The notes beneath the pieces were generated by a model. That model did not search any database. It had not been told where the DNA came from and was given only the letters and a program-made list of their open reading frames with translations. A stretch of 64,000 nucleotides of DNA from Candidatus Desulfopertinax cowenii (GTDB lineage: Bacteria; Bacillota; Desulfotomaculia; Desulfotomaculales; Desulforudaceae), in contig MPOA01000001.1 in the NCBI GenBank assembly GCA_001899445.1, positions 84,564 to 148,563 of the forward strand, written 5' to 3'. Below are positions 8,836-18,461 of the stretch, piece by piece. How positions within the stretch are numbered: position 1 is the stretch's first letter; the number at the start of each line of letters is the position of its first letter. The position numbers were made by a program, and so were the translations under genes.

Positions 8836-9570
8836 TTACGATCCGTTTTCAGGAAGGGTGAATCTGGTCAGGGGATCGACCAACGCTCCCTTTTCGCGGT
8901 ATTCGAAATGCACTCCCGGCCCCGGGAAATCGCCTTTTGTTCCAACCTCGGCCAAGAGCTGGCCCTGCTCAACTTGGTCTTTCTTTTTCACGCGGATATT
9001 TTCCAGCTGGGCGTAAAGGGTGTAGGTTTCGTTGCCGTGCTCGACCAGGACGTAGCGTCCGTAGGTCAGGTTCTCCCCCACCCGGGCCACCACCCCGGAC
9101 ATTGCGGCCCGGACCGGTGTCCCCGCCGGAGCAGCGATGTCCACCCCAGGGTGGAACCATTCCCGGTTGTTCACCGGATCCACTACCCAACCGAATTCAC
9201 GCACCACGGTACCGGCCACGGGTAGGACCGGTTCATCTATCGGGCCTATCGCCATCTCCACGTCGCCATCTGAGCGGTGGGGTCGCGTATCCAAAAAGGG
9301 AATGTCTACATTAACGGTTTGCAAACCCAGTCGCACCACCCGGTCCACCACCGGCTGGTAGTTCCACTCGGTGGTCAGCACGTACCGTAGTCCTTCCCGC
9401 ACCTGCACCCCCCACGGCGCCTGGCTCTCCCGAATCACCAGGAACGCCACGAACACCGCGGCGGCCACGGCCACTCTGAACAACCACCGTCCGGGGCCTG
9501 TCCTTCGGAGCCGCGGTGCCTGCTGCGGCAAGGGCCAGTCCAGCCTTTTCTCCCGCATGAACAATCTCAC
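8836..9570 (-). CDS. spoIVFA: SpoIVFA-like M23/LytM-domain protein
   Basis: About 244 residues from GTG 9570, which follows GGGGAGG by 8 bases. A membrane helix lies at about residues 35-52 (LFRVAVAAAVFVAFLVI). The extracytoplasmic part ends in an M23 domain with the first metal motif intact (HPGVDIAAP). The second reads GPGVHFE instead of the catalytic HxH (usually GPHLHFE), so peptidase activity is probably lost. This fits SpoIVFA, which acts as a regulatory partner that holds SpoIVFB in check rather than as a hydrolase. Confidence 0.85.
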   Translation of the reverse strand: MRLFMREKRLDWPLPQQAPRLRRTGPGRWLFRVAVAAAVFVAFLVIRESQAPWGVQVREGLRYVLTTEWNYQPVVDRVVRLGLQTVNVDIPFLDTRPHRSDGDVEMAIGPIDEPVLPVAGTVVREFGWVVDPVNNREWFHPGVDIAAPAGTPVRAAMSGVVARVGENLTYGRYVLVEHGNETYTLYAQLENIRVKKKDQVEQGQLLAEVGTKGDFPGPGVHFEYREKGALVDPLTRFTLPENGS

Positions 9571-9757
9571 CCCGTTTTCCTCCCCGTTAATAAGCTGATA
9601 CATCATTATGAATCAAGGGTGTCGATGATGACAGGCTCTTTGACCGGCATTTGGTCAAACGCCGGAACTATCGAATGCCGGTAACGCCAACGCAGACGGA
9701 CCATCCTCGGCCCGCCTGTTCAGCAGGGTTATCATGGGGAACATAAACGGTGGACAA

Positions 9758-10876
9758 CTAAAACACAATCATTTGGCGCCGCAGCCATACGTTGCCTAAG
9801 AGGCCCAAAGCCGTTAAGGTGGCAACCATGGAACTGGGACCGTAGCTGAACAGGGGCAGCGGGAGGCCGGTGACCGGCATGATCCCGGTGGCCATGCCCA
9901 CGTTGGTCAGCACGTGGAAGGTCAGCATGGACACAATACCGGTCGCCAGCAAGGTACCGAACTGATCCTTGGCCTGCGCGGCAATCCGGACACCGCGGTA
10001 AATCAGGATAAAGAACAGGCTCAGCAGAATCACTACCCCGATGAAGCCGAGTTCCTCGGCCAGCACCGAGAAGATGAAGTCGGTATGCTGTTCAGGAAGA
10101 AAATGCAGCTGGTTCTGACTGCCGCTGAAGAGGCCACGGCCCCAGAGCCCGCCGGACCCGATGGCGATCTGGGACTGGATCATGTGGTAGCCGGCCCCCT
10201 GCCAATCGCTCCAGGGATCTAGGAAAATAGTCAGCCGGCCAATCTGATAATCCTTGAGCGGGATCCAGATACCGTGATTCAGGTGCGCCCAGATCCAGAC
10301 CACCATCGAGCCCAGCCCGCCCAACGCCAGCGTCCCCAACCACAACGGGCGCGCCCCGGCAATGTAAAGCATGCCCACGGTGACGGCGATGAACACCACC
10401 GCAGTGCCCAGGTCGGGCTGCGCCAGGATTAGCAAGGCCGGAACCCCCACGTAAGCCAACGCGGGCAAGAGGTCCCGAAACCGGTCCAACCGGCCTTCAC
10501 GCTGAGACAGGAAGAATGCCAGGCCAATGATCACCACCAGCTTCGCGAACTCCGACGGCTGGAAGAGAAAAGGGCCGATCTGTACCCAGCGCTGGGCGCC
10601 GCCGGCCGAGTGGCCAACCAAAAGCACCGCCAGGAGCACGGCCAGATTCGCCCCGTACAACACCTTGACGTACTTAGCCAGTTCCTCGTAACGCCAGAAA
10701 AGAAAAAAAACAAAGGCCGAGGTTCCTAGCGCAATCCCCAGAAGCTGTTTCCAGATAAACACGAAGTTGGCTTCGCCGGAAACGCTGGTGGCCTGGGTAG
10801 CGCTAGCAATGGTCACCAGCCCCAGCGCGATGATCGCTATCGCGGCCAGGATCAAGGTGTAGTCCAGGTTTTTCAA
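9758..10876 (-). CDS. rodA: RodA/FtsW-type SEDS glycosyltransferase
   Basis: 372 residues with about ten membrane helices. SEDS signatures include LLVGHSAGGAQRW, FQPSEFAKLVVI and a C-terminal LPLFSYGPSSMVA. RodA polymerises lipid II into glycan strands for elongation together with PBP2, encoded upstream here (12697-14694). It follows minE after a terminator and a T/A-rich spacer containing TATAAT, so it may have its own promoter. RodA is preferred over FtsW because of the mre/PBP2 neighbourhood. Confidence 0.92.
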   Translation of the reverse strand: MKNLDYTLILAAIAIIALGLVTIASATQATSVSGEANFVFIWKQLLGIALGTSAFVFFLFWRYEELAKYVKVLYGANLAVLLAVLLVGHSAGGAQRWVQIGPFLFQPSEFAKLVVIIGLAFFLSQREGRLDRFRDLLPALAYVGVPALLILAQPDLGTAVVFIAVTVGMLYIAGARPLWLGTLALGGLGSMVVWIWAHLNHGIWIPLKDYQIGRLTIFLDPWSDWQGAGYHMIQSQIAIGSGGLWGRGLFSGSQNQLHFLPEQHTDFIFSVLAEELGFIGVVILLSLFFILIYRGVRIAAQAKDQFGTLLATGIVSMLTFHVLTNVGMATGIMPVTGLPLPLFSYGPSSMVATLTALGLLGNVWLRRQMIVF

Positions 10877-10958
10877 TATTCTCCGGCTGCGGATAATTTC
10901 TAAAACACCCCGGTTCGACCTTATCTACTTTTTATTTTATTATTATAAAAGTAATCAG

Positions 10959-10988
10959 AGCACAAAAAAAGGGGGCGCAAAACCCCCC
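10959..10988 (-). terminator. Rho-independent terminator after minE
   Basis: On the minus strand GGGGGG-TTTTGCG-CCCCC is followed by a run of seven T (10964-10970). It separates the min genes from rodA. Confidence 0.85.
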
Positions 10989-10994
10989 TCGTTC

Positions 10995-11273
10995 TCAAGC
11001 CGGATTACCGGCCACCCTCTTCATCTTCTTAACCGGGATACTGGCTACCAGGGCCACTTGGTTATCTGCCCGCTCGAGGTTTACGCTTAATCCTTTCTCG
11101 TCTATTTCCATGTATTTTGAAATCACTTCCACCATGTCATTCTTCAGCAGCTGCAGCAGCTGCGGAGAAACGCCAGCCCGGTCGTGGACAAGCACCAGGC
11201 GCAACCTCTCCTTGGCCACGTTCTTGCTGCCCGGACTTTCCCTGCCGAGAAGGCGGGCCAGGAAATCAAGCAC
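10995..11273 (-). CDS. minE: Cell-division topological specificity factor MinE
   Basis: 92 residues, normal MinE length. The anti-MinCD helix region (KNVAKERLRLVLVHDRAGVSP) and the dimerising beta domain (EVISKYMEIDEKG) are recognisable. MinE stimulates the MinD ATPase and makes MinCD oscillate, confining Z-ring assembly to mid-cell. It starts 21 bases after minD in the same operon. Having MinE together with spore genes is usual in clostridial lineages, unlike Bacillus. Confidence 0.95.
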   Translation of the reverse strand: MLDFLARLLGRESPGSKNVAKERLRLVLVHDRAGVSPQLLQLLKNDMVEVISKYMEIDEKGLSVNLERADNQVALVASIPVKKMKRVAGNPA

Positions 11274-11294
11274 ACACGTTCCTCCTTCCTTACC

Positions 11295-12092
11295 CTATCC
11301 CAGACCTATGATTCTTCTTAACCGATTGAAAAATCCTTCCCCGTTTTCCAAATTCATCAACGGCACCGGCTCGCCCAGCATGCGCCGGACGATGTCTTTG
11401 AAGGCGCGACCGCTGAGGGAATTCTCGTTAATCACTATCGGATCGCCCCGGTTGGTGGCGATTACGACCTGCTCATCGTCCGGAATGACGCCCAGCAGTT
11501 CCAACCCCAGGATATCGTGCATGTCTTCCAGGGTCATCATGTCCCCGCGCTGTACCATCTGCATCCGGAGCCGGTTTATGATCAGCTTCGGATCTCGGAT
11601 TTCGGCCTTGGCTTCCAGTAATCCCACCACCCGGTCGGCGTCCCGCACCGCCGCCACCTCGGGCACCGTCACCACGATCGCTTTTTCGACGCCCGCCACC
11701 GCGCTTTGGAAGCCCTGTTCGATGCCCGCCGGGCTATCGACGATCACGTAGTCGAAGTGTTCCCGCAACTGGCTACAGATATTTTGCATATCCTTGGGCG
11801 TTACCGCGGACTTGTCCTTGGTCTGCGCGGTGGGCAGGAGGAATAATTCTTCGAACCGGCGGTCTTTTATCAGGGCTTGCCGGAGGCGACACTTCTCCTC
11901 GATCACGTCGGTCAGGTCAAAAACGATTCGGTTCTCCATCCCCAGCACTACGTCCAGATTGCGCAAACCCGTGTCGGCATCGACCAGTACCACTTTATAG
12001 CCCAGCATGGCCAGCCCGCAACCGATGTTGGCTGTTACCGTCGTCTTGCCAACCCCTCCCTTGCCCGAAGTCACTACAATAACTTCGCTCAT
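11295..12092 (-). CDS. minD: Septum-site determining ATPase MinD
   Basis: 265 residues. The deviant Walker A motif GKGGVGKTT is at residues 10-18 and the switch region DSPAGIEQGF mid-protein. A C-terminal amphipathic membrane-targeting helix (FFNRLRRIIGLG) is present. MinD binds membrane as an ATP dimer, recruits MinC and is released by MinE. It sits between the short minC (23 bases upstream) and minE. Confidence 0.96.
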   Translation of the reverse strand: MSEVIVVTSGKGGVGKTTVTANIGCGLAMLGYKVVLVDADTGLRNLDVVLGMENRIVFDLTDVIEEKCRLRQALIKDRRFEELFLLPTAQTKDKSAVTPKDMQNICSQLREHFDYVIVDSPAGIEQGFQSAVAGVEKAIVVTVPEVAAVRDADRVVGLLEAKAEIRDPKLIINRLRMQMVQRGDMMTLEDMHDILGLELLGVIPDDEQVVIATNRGDPIVINENSLSGRAFKDIVRRMLGEPVPLMNLENGEGFFNRLRRIIGLG

Positions 12093-12115
12093 TTGTCAAG
12101 TTCCTCCCTTGGCCT

Positions 12116-12505
12116 CTATTTTTTGCCCTGACGCTCCCCGCTAGGCGGAAAGGCTTCGATAACCACGATACCGTCTCTTACCCTGGCAATTTCCGGTTGG
12201 TTGGGGTTGAATACTTCCCCATCAGGCGACCGGGCGATGTAATTGGCGATCCGCAACTGCGTGGGCCGCAACCGGAAAGCCACGATCACCGCCTGTTCGT
12301 TGCCGGCAGCGCCCGCGTGCACCGTCCCCCGCAGCACCCCCATCACCACCACGTTGCCCCCGGCAGTTACCTGAGCGCCCGGGTTAACGTCACCCAGAAT
12401 CACCACGTTGCCCTCGAAACTGACACTCTGACCGGAACGCAGGATACCCTCGACCAGCACGGTCGGGGAATCGTTAAGGCCGTTAAGCGCGTGTTGCACA
12501 GCCAT
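12116..12505 (-). CDS. minC: MinC, C-terminal domain only
   Basis: 129 residues, against about 210-230 for usual MinC. The visible part is the right-handed beta-helix dimerisation and MinD-binding domain (VEGILRSGQSVSFEGNVVILGDVNPGAQV, GNVVVMGVLRGTVHAGA). The N-terminal FtsZ-inhibiting domain is absent. Only about 190 bases separate the ATG from the PBP2 stop, too few for the missing 90-100 residues even with a frameshift. The frame is otherwise intact and the gene keeps its place before minD. It is either a genuinely short MinC or a remnant that still binds MinD. Confidence 0.85.
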   Translation of the reverse strand: MAVQHALNGLNDSPTVLVEGILRSGQSVSFEGNVVILGDVNPGAQVTAGGNVVVMGVLRGTVHAGAAGNEQAVIVAFRLRPTQLRIANYIARSPDGEVFNPNQPEIARVRDGIVVIEAFPPSGERQGKK

Positions 12506-12696
12506 TCTTCCACCTCACCATACTACTTAACCAATTGTTCTACGGGTAAAAACCAAATCCTGCTAAATTCCTGTGGGTGTTTACCTGTTATTTTGCCGAA
12601 CTTTTCATCCGAAGCAGACATACTCCGGAGCCAAGCAACCATTTTTCGGCACAAGCCCCCTTCCCAACGGCGGCTTGTGCCTCCAATAATTCCCGG

Positions 12697-14694
12697 TTAT
12701 CCGTTTCGGATAGCGGCGCTGGCGCCCCGGCTTACAAAACCGAAGTATGCGTCCATAATTTTCCGGGCCACCGGGGCCGCCAGCTTACTGCCCTTTCCAC
12801 CGTGTTCCACAACCACGGACACCGCGATCTCGGGCTCCTCGTAGGGCGCAAAACCTACGTACAGGGCGTGATCGTTCTTGTTCAGCACTTCGGCGGTACC
12901 CGTCTTGCCAGCCGTGGGCAACGGGAAGTCAAAAAAGGACCCGTACGCCGTGCCCCCGGGCTGGGTTGCACGGTACATACCTTCCCGGATCAAATCCAGG
13001 TGGGCCGCGGAAACAGAGACCCGCTGCCGCAGTTGGGGACCAAACTCACTGATGATCCGGCCGTCCGGGGCGGTGACCCGCTGCACCAGGTAGGGCTGGT
13101 AAATGTACCCACCGTTGGCGATGGCCGCTACGTAGTTGGCCAACTGGAGGGGCGAATAGCTGTTAATTCCCTGGCCGATTGCCATGTTAAGGGTGTCGTA
13201 ATCCCGCCAGACCAGGTCCCAGGCATAACGGTCGTACCGGGCCTGGATCCGCGCTATCTCCCGTTCTTTTTCCCGCCGCAGCTGCTCCCGCCGCTCCCCG
13301 CTGGCCGCGGCGGCAATCTTGACCCGGTATTTTTCTTCCACCGCCTCGAACTGGGGGCCAAACCGCCGGTCCAATTCGGCTTGGACCATCCGGCGCTTGT
13401 ATTCGGGGGTGGGCACCACCCCGGCGGCCTCGCCCGCCAGCTCAATGCCGGTCTTCCGGCCAAGGCCGAACTCCCGGGCGAACCAGGCTATGGTTTCGGC
13501 GCCGGTCCTCAGCCCCACCTCCCAGAAAAAGGTATTGCACGAAACCTGGAGCCCCTTGATCACATTTACCGTACCGTGTCCGGCCGGGTTCCAGCAGGTG
13601 TAACGCCGCTCGTGATAAAAGTAGCCCGGATCGAACACGGTAAACTGGTGATTAATCTTGCCGGTTTCGAGCGCAGCGACGGCGGTCACCATCTTGAAGG
13701 TGGAACCAGGCGGATAGGTGCTCTGGATCGCCCGGTTGTAAAAGGGCCGACCGGGGGCAGTCATCAGCGCCTGGGCCTGTTCCGCGCTCAGATCGCCGGC
13801 GAAAATCCCCGGATCGTAGGCCGGGTAACTGGCCAACGCCAGGACTTCGCCGGTGCGCACGTCAAGCACTACCGCCGAAGCGGCCTGGCAGTCGTCGTGT
13901 CCCTCTTTCTGCGCCTGTTCCACGGCCCAGGTCAGCGCCGCCTCGGCAGCCTGCTGTACCTTCAGGTCGATGGTCAAAACCAGGTCGTTTCCCGGCACCG
14001 GGTTCTTGACTCCCAGGCTGCGCACCGGCCGGCCGTAAGCGTCCACTTCCACCTGCCGGGCGCCCTTCGTTCCCCGCAATATCTTTTCCATGGCGTTCTC
14101 CAGCCCGGCCTGTCCGAAAACGTCGCCCATGCGGTAGCCGTCCGCCTTGTGTCTCTTCAACTGGTCGGGTTGAATCTCCCGGATGTACCCCAGCACATGC
14201 GCCAGGGAATTGCCGTAGGGATATTCCCGCATAGGCTCCAGTTCGATCACTACTCCGCGTAAGCAATCATCGATCTGTTCTTCCTCGATGCGGGAAACAA
14301 TCTCCAGGGACACGTCCTTGACCAAGCGGATCGGTTCGTATCGGCGTGGAGACTGGTTCTCGATGGCTTCCCAGAGTTCTTCCGGCGTCCGGTCCAGGAT
14401 GCCGGCCAGTCTTTCCACCACCGGCTCCAGTTCCTCGCGGGTTTGACCGAGGTTGATCAGGGAAACGGTGTAAAGGGGGCGGTTTCCCACCAGCTTGACC
14501 CCATGGCGGTCAAAGATCTCGCCCCGGGGCGCGGGAATGGTAATCAGCCGCAGCGTGTTCTCGCGCGCCAGCGTCCGGTAGTGTTCGGTCTCCATGAGCT
14601 GCAGGTAGGATACGCGGGCGATCAGCACCAGAAAAATAAAAACGATCACCCCAAGAAAAACATTGATTCTTTTTAAGGCCGCTTTCTTATCCAA
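12697..14694 (-). CDS. mrdA: Penicillin-binding protein 2 (class B transpeptidase)
   Basis: 665 residues. One N-terminal membrane anchor lies at about 11-31 (FLGVIVFIFLVLIARV), followed by the PBP dimerisation domain and a transpeptidase domain with SxxK in YPPGSTFK, the SxN-type triad SYSP and KTG in AGKTGTAEV. The enzyme cross-links peptidoglycan during elongation with RodA and MreBCD. It starts 15 bases before mreD ends, in the canonical mreB-C-D-PBP2 order. A basic, charged insertion (KIAAAASGERREQLRREKE) sits within the transpeptidase domain, as in many clostridial PBP2 proteins. Confidence 0.94.
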   Translation of the reverse strand: MDKKAALKRINVFLGVIVFIFLVLIARVSYLQLMETEHYRTLARENTLRLITIPAPRGEIFDRHGVKLVGNRPLYTVSLINLGQTREELEPVVERLAGILDRTPEELWEAIENQSPRRYEPIRLVKDVSLEIVSRIEEEQIDDCLRGVVIELEPMREYPYGNSLAHVLGYIREIQPDQLKRHKADGYRMGDVFGQAGLENAMEKILRGTKGARQVEVDAYGRPVRSLGVKNPVPGNDLVLTIDLKVQQAAEAALTWAVEQAQKEGHDDCQAASAVVLDVRTGEVLALASYPAYDPGIFAGDLSAEQAQALMTAPGRPFYNRAIQSTYPPGSTFKMVTAVAALETGKINHQFTVFDPGYFYHERRYTCWNPAGHGTVNVIKGLQVSCNTFFWEVGLRTGAETIAWFAREFGLGRKTGIELAGEAAGVVPTPEYKRRMVQAELDRRFGPQFEAVEEKYRVKIAAAASGERREQLRREKEREIARIQARYDRYAWDLVWRDYDTLNMAIGQGINSYSPLQLANYVAAIANGGYIYQPYLVQRVTAPDGRIISEFGPQLRQRVSVSAAHLDLIREGMYRATQPGGTAYGSFFDFPLPTAGKTGTAEVLNKNDHALYVGFAPYEEPEIAVSVVVEHGGKGSKLAAPVARKIMDAYFGFVSRGASAAIRNG

Positions 14695-14709
14695 GAGCCT
14701 TCCCCGTTT

Positions 14710-15204
14710 CTACGGAATCCTGAGTATTCCCTCGGTGGCGGACAGATAAAACCGGCGGTAAAATAACAGCGCAACCGCCGCGTTGTACACGCCCAGGGGC
14801 AGGATCAGACCCCAAAGCGCCTCCCCCGGGAGAACGGTAATGCCTAGACTCAGGATGAGCAGGTACCTGATGGCCTCCACCGCCAAGGTAGCCAGAAAAG
14901 CAATGCCGGCCAAAACGAACTGGTTTTCTCTGAACAGCCGGGTGTGTCCCAGGCCGACCAGGTAACCGATGACGGTAAGGCTGAGCGTGTTCATTCCCAG
15001 GTAGTACCCGGAAAGAAAATCCTGGGCGAGCCCCCCCATGAAACCCCAAAAGGCCCCCTCCCTGGAGCCGTTGATGATCGCGTAAAACACCACCAGAACC
15101 AGCACGAGGTCCGGCTTTACACCGGCCACCCTTACAAACTGGAGTACCGTGGACTCCAGGACCAGAGCCAGTCCCAGCAGTAGCGCGAAGATGAGCATGT
15201 GCAA
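14710..15204 (-). CDS. mreD: Rod shape-determining membrane protein MreD
   Basis: 164 residues, highly hydrophobic with about five membrane helices (ALLLGLALVLESTVL, LVLVVFYAIINGSREGAFWGFMGGLAQD). MreD is the integral-membrane part of the elongasome and links MreC and MreB to peptidoglycan synthases. It begins only 4 bases after the mreC stop. Confidence 0.93.
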   Translation of the reverse strand: MHMLIFALLLGLALVLESTVLQFVRVAGVKPDLVLVLVVFYAIINGSREGAFWGFMGGLAQDFLSGYYLGMNTLSLTVIGYLVGLGHTRLFRENQFVLAGIAFLATLAVEAIRYLLILSLGITVLPGEALWGLILPLGVYNAAVALLFYRRFYLSATEGILRIP

Positions 15205-15208
15205 GGTG

Positions 15209-16033
15209 CTACCCTCCCGGGAGGGAATTAAGGATGATCAACACCTCTTCTAGATGAGTAAAGTCCACCAGCGGCTCAATATCGGCCGTCAGGGTCAGTC
15301 CGGCCGCATCCTTCTGCACCGCCACCACCCGGCCCACCGGGATCCCCTTGGGGTAAATGCCCAGTCCGGACGTCACCACCAACTGCCCCCGCTCCGCCTC
15401 GGCTTCCCGGGTCAGGTAGAACATTCCGAGCGGGTGCGACCGGTTAAGGGTGCCCCGGACCACCCCGGGAGTGCGGCTGTCCTGCAGCATGGCGCCCACC
15501 CCGCTTCGGGGGTCGGTGATCAGCAGCACGTCGGCCGTATTCGGCGCCACCGCAATCACCCGGCCTACCAAACCGGCCGGCAGAACCACCGCCTGATCGC
15601 AGCGAACACCGTGGTTCGCACCGCGGTTCACCTTGACCACGCCGAACCAGTTCCCAGGATCACGGCCGATCACGTCGGCCACCAGGGTTTCGGCCCCAGC
15701 GTTGTTGTCCCGGTAATCAAGTAACTGGCGGAGACGTTCATTTTGCAGCTGATACTCCCGGAGAGTGGCAATCTCCCCTTCCAGCTCCCGGATGCGCTGC
15801 CGCAGTTCCTCGATCTCCGCGGGCCTGCCGAAGAAAAACAGGTGCTGGAACCCCTCGCGAAGCTGATAGCCGAGCTGCATAATCCCGCCCTGAACGAAAC
15901 CCGCGCCGTCCCGGAGCCCCGCCTCCAGGGCGGTTAATTCATCCCGTTCGTAACCGGTCACGTGCATTATCGCCAGCAGCAATACGGCGAATGCCACCGC
16001 CGCCAACGCTTTCCTAATCCGGGGGCGCCTCAC
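15209..16033 (-). CDS. mreC: Rod shape-determining protein MreC
   Basis: 274 residues. One membrane helix lies at about 10-25 (ALAAVAFAVLLLAIMHV), a coiled coil at about 70-110 (EIEELRQRIRELEGEIATL), then the two beta-barrel extracytoplasmic domain (VIGRDPGNWFGVVKVNRG, LLITDPRSGVGAMLQ). MreC scaffolds PBP2 activation outside the membrane. It starts 2 bases after the mreB stop. Confidence 0.94.
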   Translation of the reverse strand: MRRPRIRKALAAVAFAVLLLAIMHVTGYERDELTALEAGLRDGAGFVQGGIMQLGYQLREGFQHLFFFGRPAEIEELRQRIRELEGEIATLREYQLQNERLRQLLDYRDNNAGAETLVADVIGRDPGNWFGVVKVNRGANHGVRCDQAVVLPAGLVGRVIAVAPNTADVLLITDPRSGVGAMLQDSRTPGVVRGTLNRSHPLGMFYLTREAEAERGQLVVTSGLGIYPKGIPVGRVVAVQKDAAGLTLTADIEPLVDFTHLEEVLIILNSLPGG

Positions 16034-16035
16034 AA

Positions 16036-17067
16036 TCAGACCACCTTCTTGGGTTGGATAAGCACCTTGCGCAGGATATCAATATTCTCCAGTACCCGCC
16101 CCGAACCGTAGGCCACCACCAGTAGGGGGTCCTCCGCCAGGTGCACAGGCATGTGGGTTTCCTCGCTGACCAGCCGGTCCAGTCCGCGCAGGAGCGCGCC
16201 GCCACCGGCCATCATTATTCCCCGGTCCATAATGTCCGCCGCCAGTTCCGGTGGCGTCCGCTCTAGGGTCTGCCGGATGGCGTCCAGGATCGCGCTCACC
16301 GGCTCGGAGAGCGCCTGGTATATCTCCGTCGAAGTCACAGTCACCGTCTTGGGCAAGCCCGACACCAGGTCCCGGCCGCGGATCTCTTCGGTCTCCTCGT
16401 TATTCAGCGGGTAAGCCGTGCCAATCTTGATCTTCAGTTCCTCGGCCGTCCGCTCGCCGATCATCAGGTTGTAACTGCGCTTGACGTGTTGGATGATCGC
16501 CTCATCCATCTCGTCTCCCGCAACCCGGATCGAACGGCTGGCGACGATGCCCCCCAGGGAGATCACGGCCACCTCGGTGGTGCCCCCGCCAACGTCTACG
16601 ATCATCGTCCCGGTCGGCTCGTGCACCGGCAGACCGGCCCCGATCGCCGCCGCCATCGGTTCCTCAATCAGGTAGGCTTCCCGCGCCCCGGCCTGCAGTG
16701 CCGCTTCCCGGACGGCCCGTTCCTCCACGGCCGTAACCCCGGACGGCACACCGATCACCATGCGGGGGCGGACCAGGAAAGTCCGGCCGCGCAGCGCCTT
16801 GTTGATGAAGTACTTGATCATGCTCTGGGTGGTGTCAAAGTCAGCGATCACCCCGTCCTTCATCGGGCGGATGGCCACGATGTTTCCCGGCGTACGGCCG
16901 ATCATCTGCTTGGCTTCCTCGCCCACCGCCAGCACCTGGCCGCTGTCGCGTTCGATCGCGACCACGGACGGCTCACGCATCACAATACCCTTTCCTTTTA
17001 CGTATACCAGAGTATTGGCGGTACCTAAGTCGATACCCATGTCCCTAGAGAGAAACCCGATCGACAT
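16036..17067 (-). CDS. mreB: Actin-like cell-shape protein MreB
   Basis: 343 residues. Actin-fold phosphate loops are visible: [17 protein letters not shown] at the N-terminus, [14 protein letters not shown] in the middle and [15 protein letters not shown] near the C-terminus. MreB forms membrane-bound filaments that direct elongation. It heads the mreBCD-PBP2 group, with radC 25 bases upstream in the same orientation. The N-terminal amphipathic start ([11 protein letters not shown]) is typical. Confidence 0.96.
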   Translation of the reverse strand: MSIGFLSRDMGIDLGTANTLVYVKGKGIVMREPSVVAIERDSGQVLAVGEEAKQMIGRTPGNIVAIRPMKDGVIADFDTTQSMIKYFINKALRGRTFLVRPRMVIGVPSGVTAVEERAVREAALQAGAREAYLIEEPMAAAIGAGLPVHEPTGTMIVDVGGGTTEVAVISLGGIVASRSIRVAGDEMDEAIIQHVKRSYNLMIGERTAEELKIKIGTAYPLNNEETEEIRGRDLVSGLPKTVTVTSTEIYQALSEPVSAILDAIRQTLERTPPELAADIMDRGIMMAGGGALLRGLDRLVSEETHMPVHLAEDPLLVVAYGSGRVLENIDILRKVLIQPKKVV

Positions 17068-17092
17068 ATCTGACTCCTTTCTCGGTTAGTAA

Positions 17093-17785
17093 CTAAACCA
17101 GTCCCTGCGCTCTCAGGCTGGTGAATCTATTATCCCCGATGATGATGTGATCTAGGACCTTAATCCCGATTAATTCCCCGGCCGCGGCAAGTCTCCGGGT
17201 CAGCTCCAGGTCCTGCTGGCTGGGCATCGGGTCCCCGCTCGGGTGATTATGGGCCAGGATCAGAGCCGCCGCGCTTTTTCGAATCGCGTTCTTAAACAGC
17301 TCGCGGGGATGTACGGACGACGAATTCAGGGTGCCGATCGACACCTTCTCCACGGCCAGCACCCGGTTCTTAGTGTTTAATAGCAGCGTCCAGAAGTGCT
17401 CACGGTCCAGGTGGCGCATCTCCTCCATCACCAGCCCGGCCGCTTCCTCCGGGGTACGGACCACCGGCCGCCGCTCCGCCGGCCGAGACGCAATGCGCCG
17501 GCCCAGTTCCAACGCCGCCTTGACCTGGGCAGCCTTGGCCAGACCGACCCCCTTGACGGCCTGCAATTCCTCCAGGGTGGTATCCACCAGTCCCCGCAGA
17601 CCCCCGAAGCAGGTCAGAAGCTGGTTGGCCAGGTCGATGGCCGTGGTCGCGGCCGCCCCGCTCCGGAGCAATATCGCCAGTAACTCGGCATCTGACAGGG
17701 ACTGGGCGCCGTATGCCGACAGGCGCTCCCGTGGCCGCGTTTCCAAGGCCATTTCCTTGATTGTCAGGTGGTATTCGACGGCCAA
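17093..17785 (-). CDS. radC: RadC-family JAB1/MPN-domain protein
   Basis: 230 residues. A helix-hairpin-helix part (LEELQAVKGVGLAKAAQVKAALELG) is followed by an MPN+ metalloprotease-like domain with the JAMM motif LAHNHPSGDPMPSQQD. The name dates from an old repair phenotype later attributed to another gene, so the function is unsettled. In Firmicutes it is consistently located between maf and mreB, as here. A GTG or TTG start near 17785 is supported by GGAGG upstream. Confidence 0.93.
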   Translation of the reverse strand: MAVEYHLTIKEMALETRPRERLSAYGAQSLSDAELLAILLRSGAAATTAIDLANQLLTCFGGLRGLVDTTLEELQAVKGVGLAKAAQVKAALELGRRIASRPAERRPVVRTPEEAAGLVMEEMRHLDREHFWTLLLNTKNRVLAVEKVSIGTLNSSSVHPRELFKNAIRKSAAALILAHNHPSGDPMPSQQDLELTRRLAAAGELIGIKVLDHIIIGDNRFTSLRAQGLV

Positions 17786-17866
17786 GAATCACCACCTCCG
17801 GTTGACGCTTTACAGGTACCGGCAGTGTTCCCCCTCGCGGCTGGCACTGTCAATAAGGCCCTGGTT

Positions 17867-18457
17867 TCAGGACTTGTCGAGCAAACCCAGCAAGTCCACG
17901 TCCAGGCGGCGGAACAGCAGCGCCAGTTTCGCCAGCGGAAGGCCGACCACGTTGAAGTAACAGCCCTCGATGCCCCGGACGAAGAGTCCGCCGCGGCCCT
18001 GAATTCCGTAGGCCCCGGCCTTGTCCAGCGGTTCCCCACTGTTAACATACCAGGCAATCTCATCCGTGGTCAGCACCCGAAAGCGCACCCGCGTACACTC
18101 GTGATCCACCACGGTATGCAGATCCCCGGCCCGGACCAGGGCCACACCGGTGTAAACCTCGTGGGCGTCACCGGAAAGACCGGCCAGCATCGTAGCGGCC
18201 TGCTCCGGTCCGGCCGGTTTTCCCAGAACCGTTCCCCGCCAAAAAACCACCGTGTCGGCACCAATCACAAGGCTGTCTCGAACCCGGACGGCCACCGCCC
18301 GAGCCTTCCGTTCGGCCAGGGCCTCCACCATGGCCGAGGGATTTCGTCCCGGAAACCCCTCGTCGACATCCTCTACCATAATATCAAACTTTAGGCCCAG
18401 GTTCTTTAACAGTTCTCGCCTGCGGGGAGAAGCCGAGGCCAGGATGATACGCGGCAA
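17867..18457 (-). CDS. maf: Maf-type nucleoside triphosphate pyrophosphatase
   Basis: 196 residues, normal length. The N-terminal signature [20 protein letters not shown] and the motif [20 protein letters not shown] are diagnostic. Maf proteins hydrolyse dTTP/UTP or modified nucleotides to the monophosphate and are linked to septum control in Bacillus. It precedes radC by about 80 bases; the DUF4321 gene ends 4 bases before its start, so the three form one unit. Confidence 0.93.
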   Translation of the reverse strand: MPRIILASASPRRRELLKNLGLKFDIMVEDVDEGFPGRNPSAMVEALAERKARAVAVRVRDSLVIGADTVVFWRGTVLGKPAGPEQAATMLAGLSGDAHEVYTGVALVRAGDLHTVVDHECTRVRFRVLTTDEIAWYVNSGEPLDKAGAYGIQGRGGLFVRGIEGCYFNVVGLPLAKLALLFRRLDVDLLGLLDKS

Positions 18458-18461
18458 CGGG

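Noticed and set aside
8836..9570. Active M23 peptidase in the spoIVFA position
   Set aside because: The HxH metal motif is altered to GVH, and the position beside spoIVFB argues for the non-catalytic SpoIVFA role.
12577..14262. A 561-codon plus-strand open frame
   Set aside because: It lies antisense to PBP2, which has all catalytic motifs; composition is the usual mirror of a GC-rich gene, and no SD or domain is visible.
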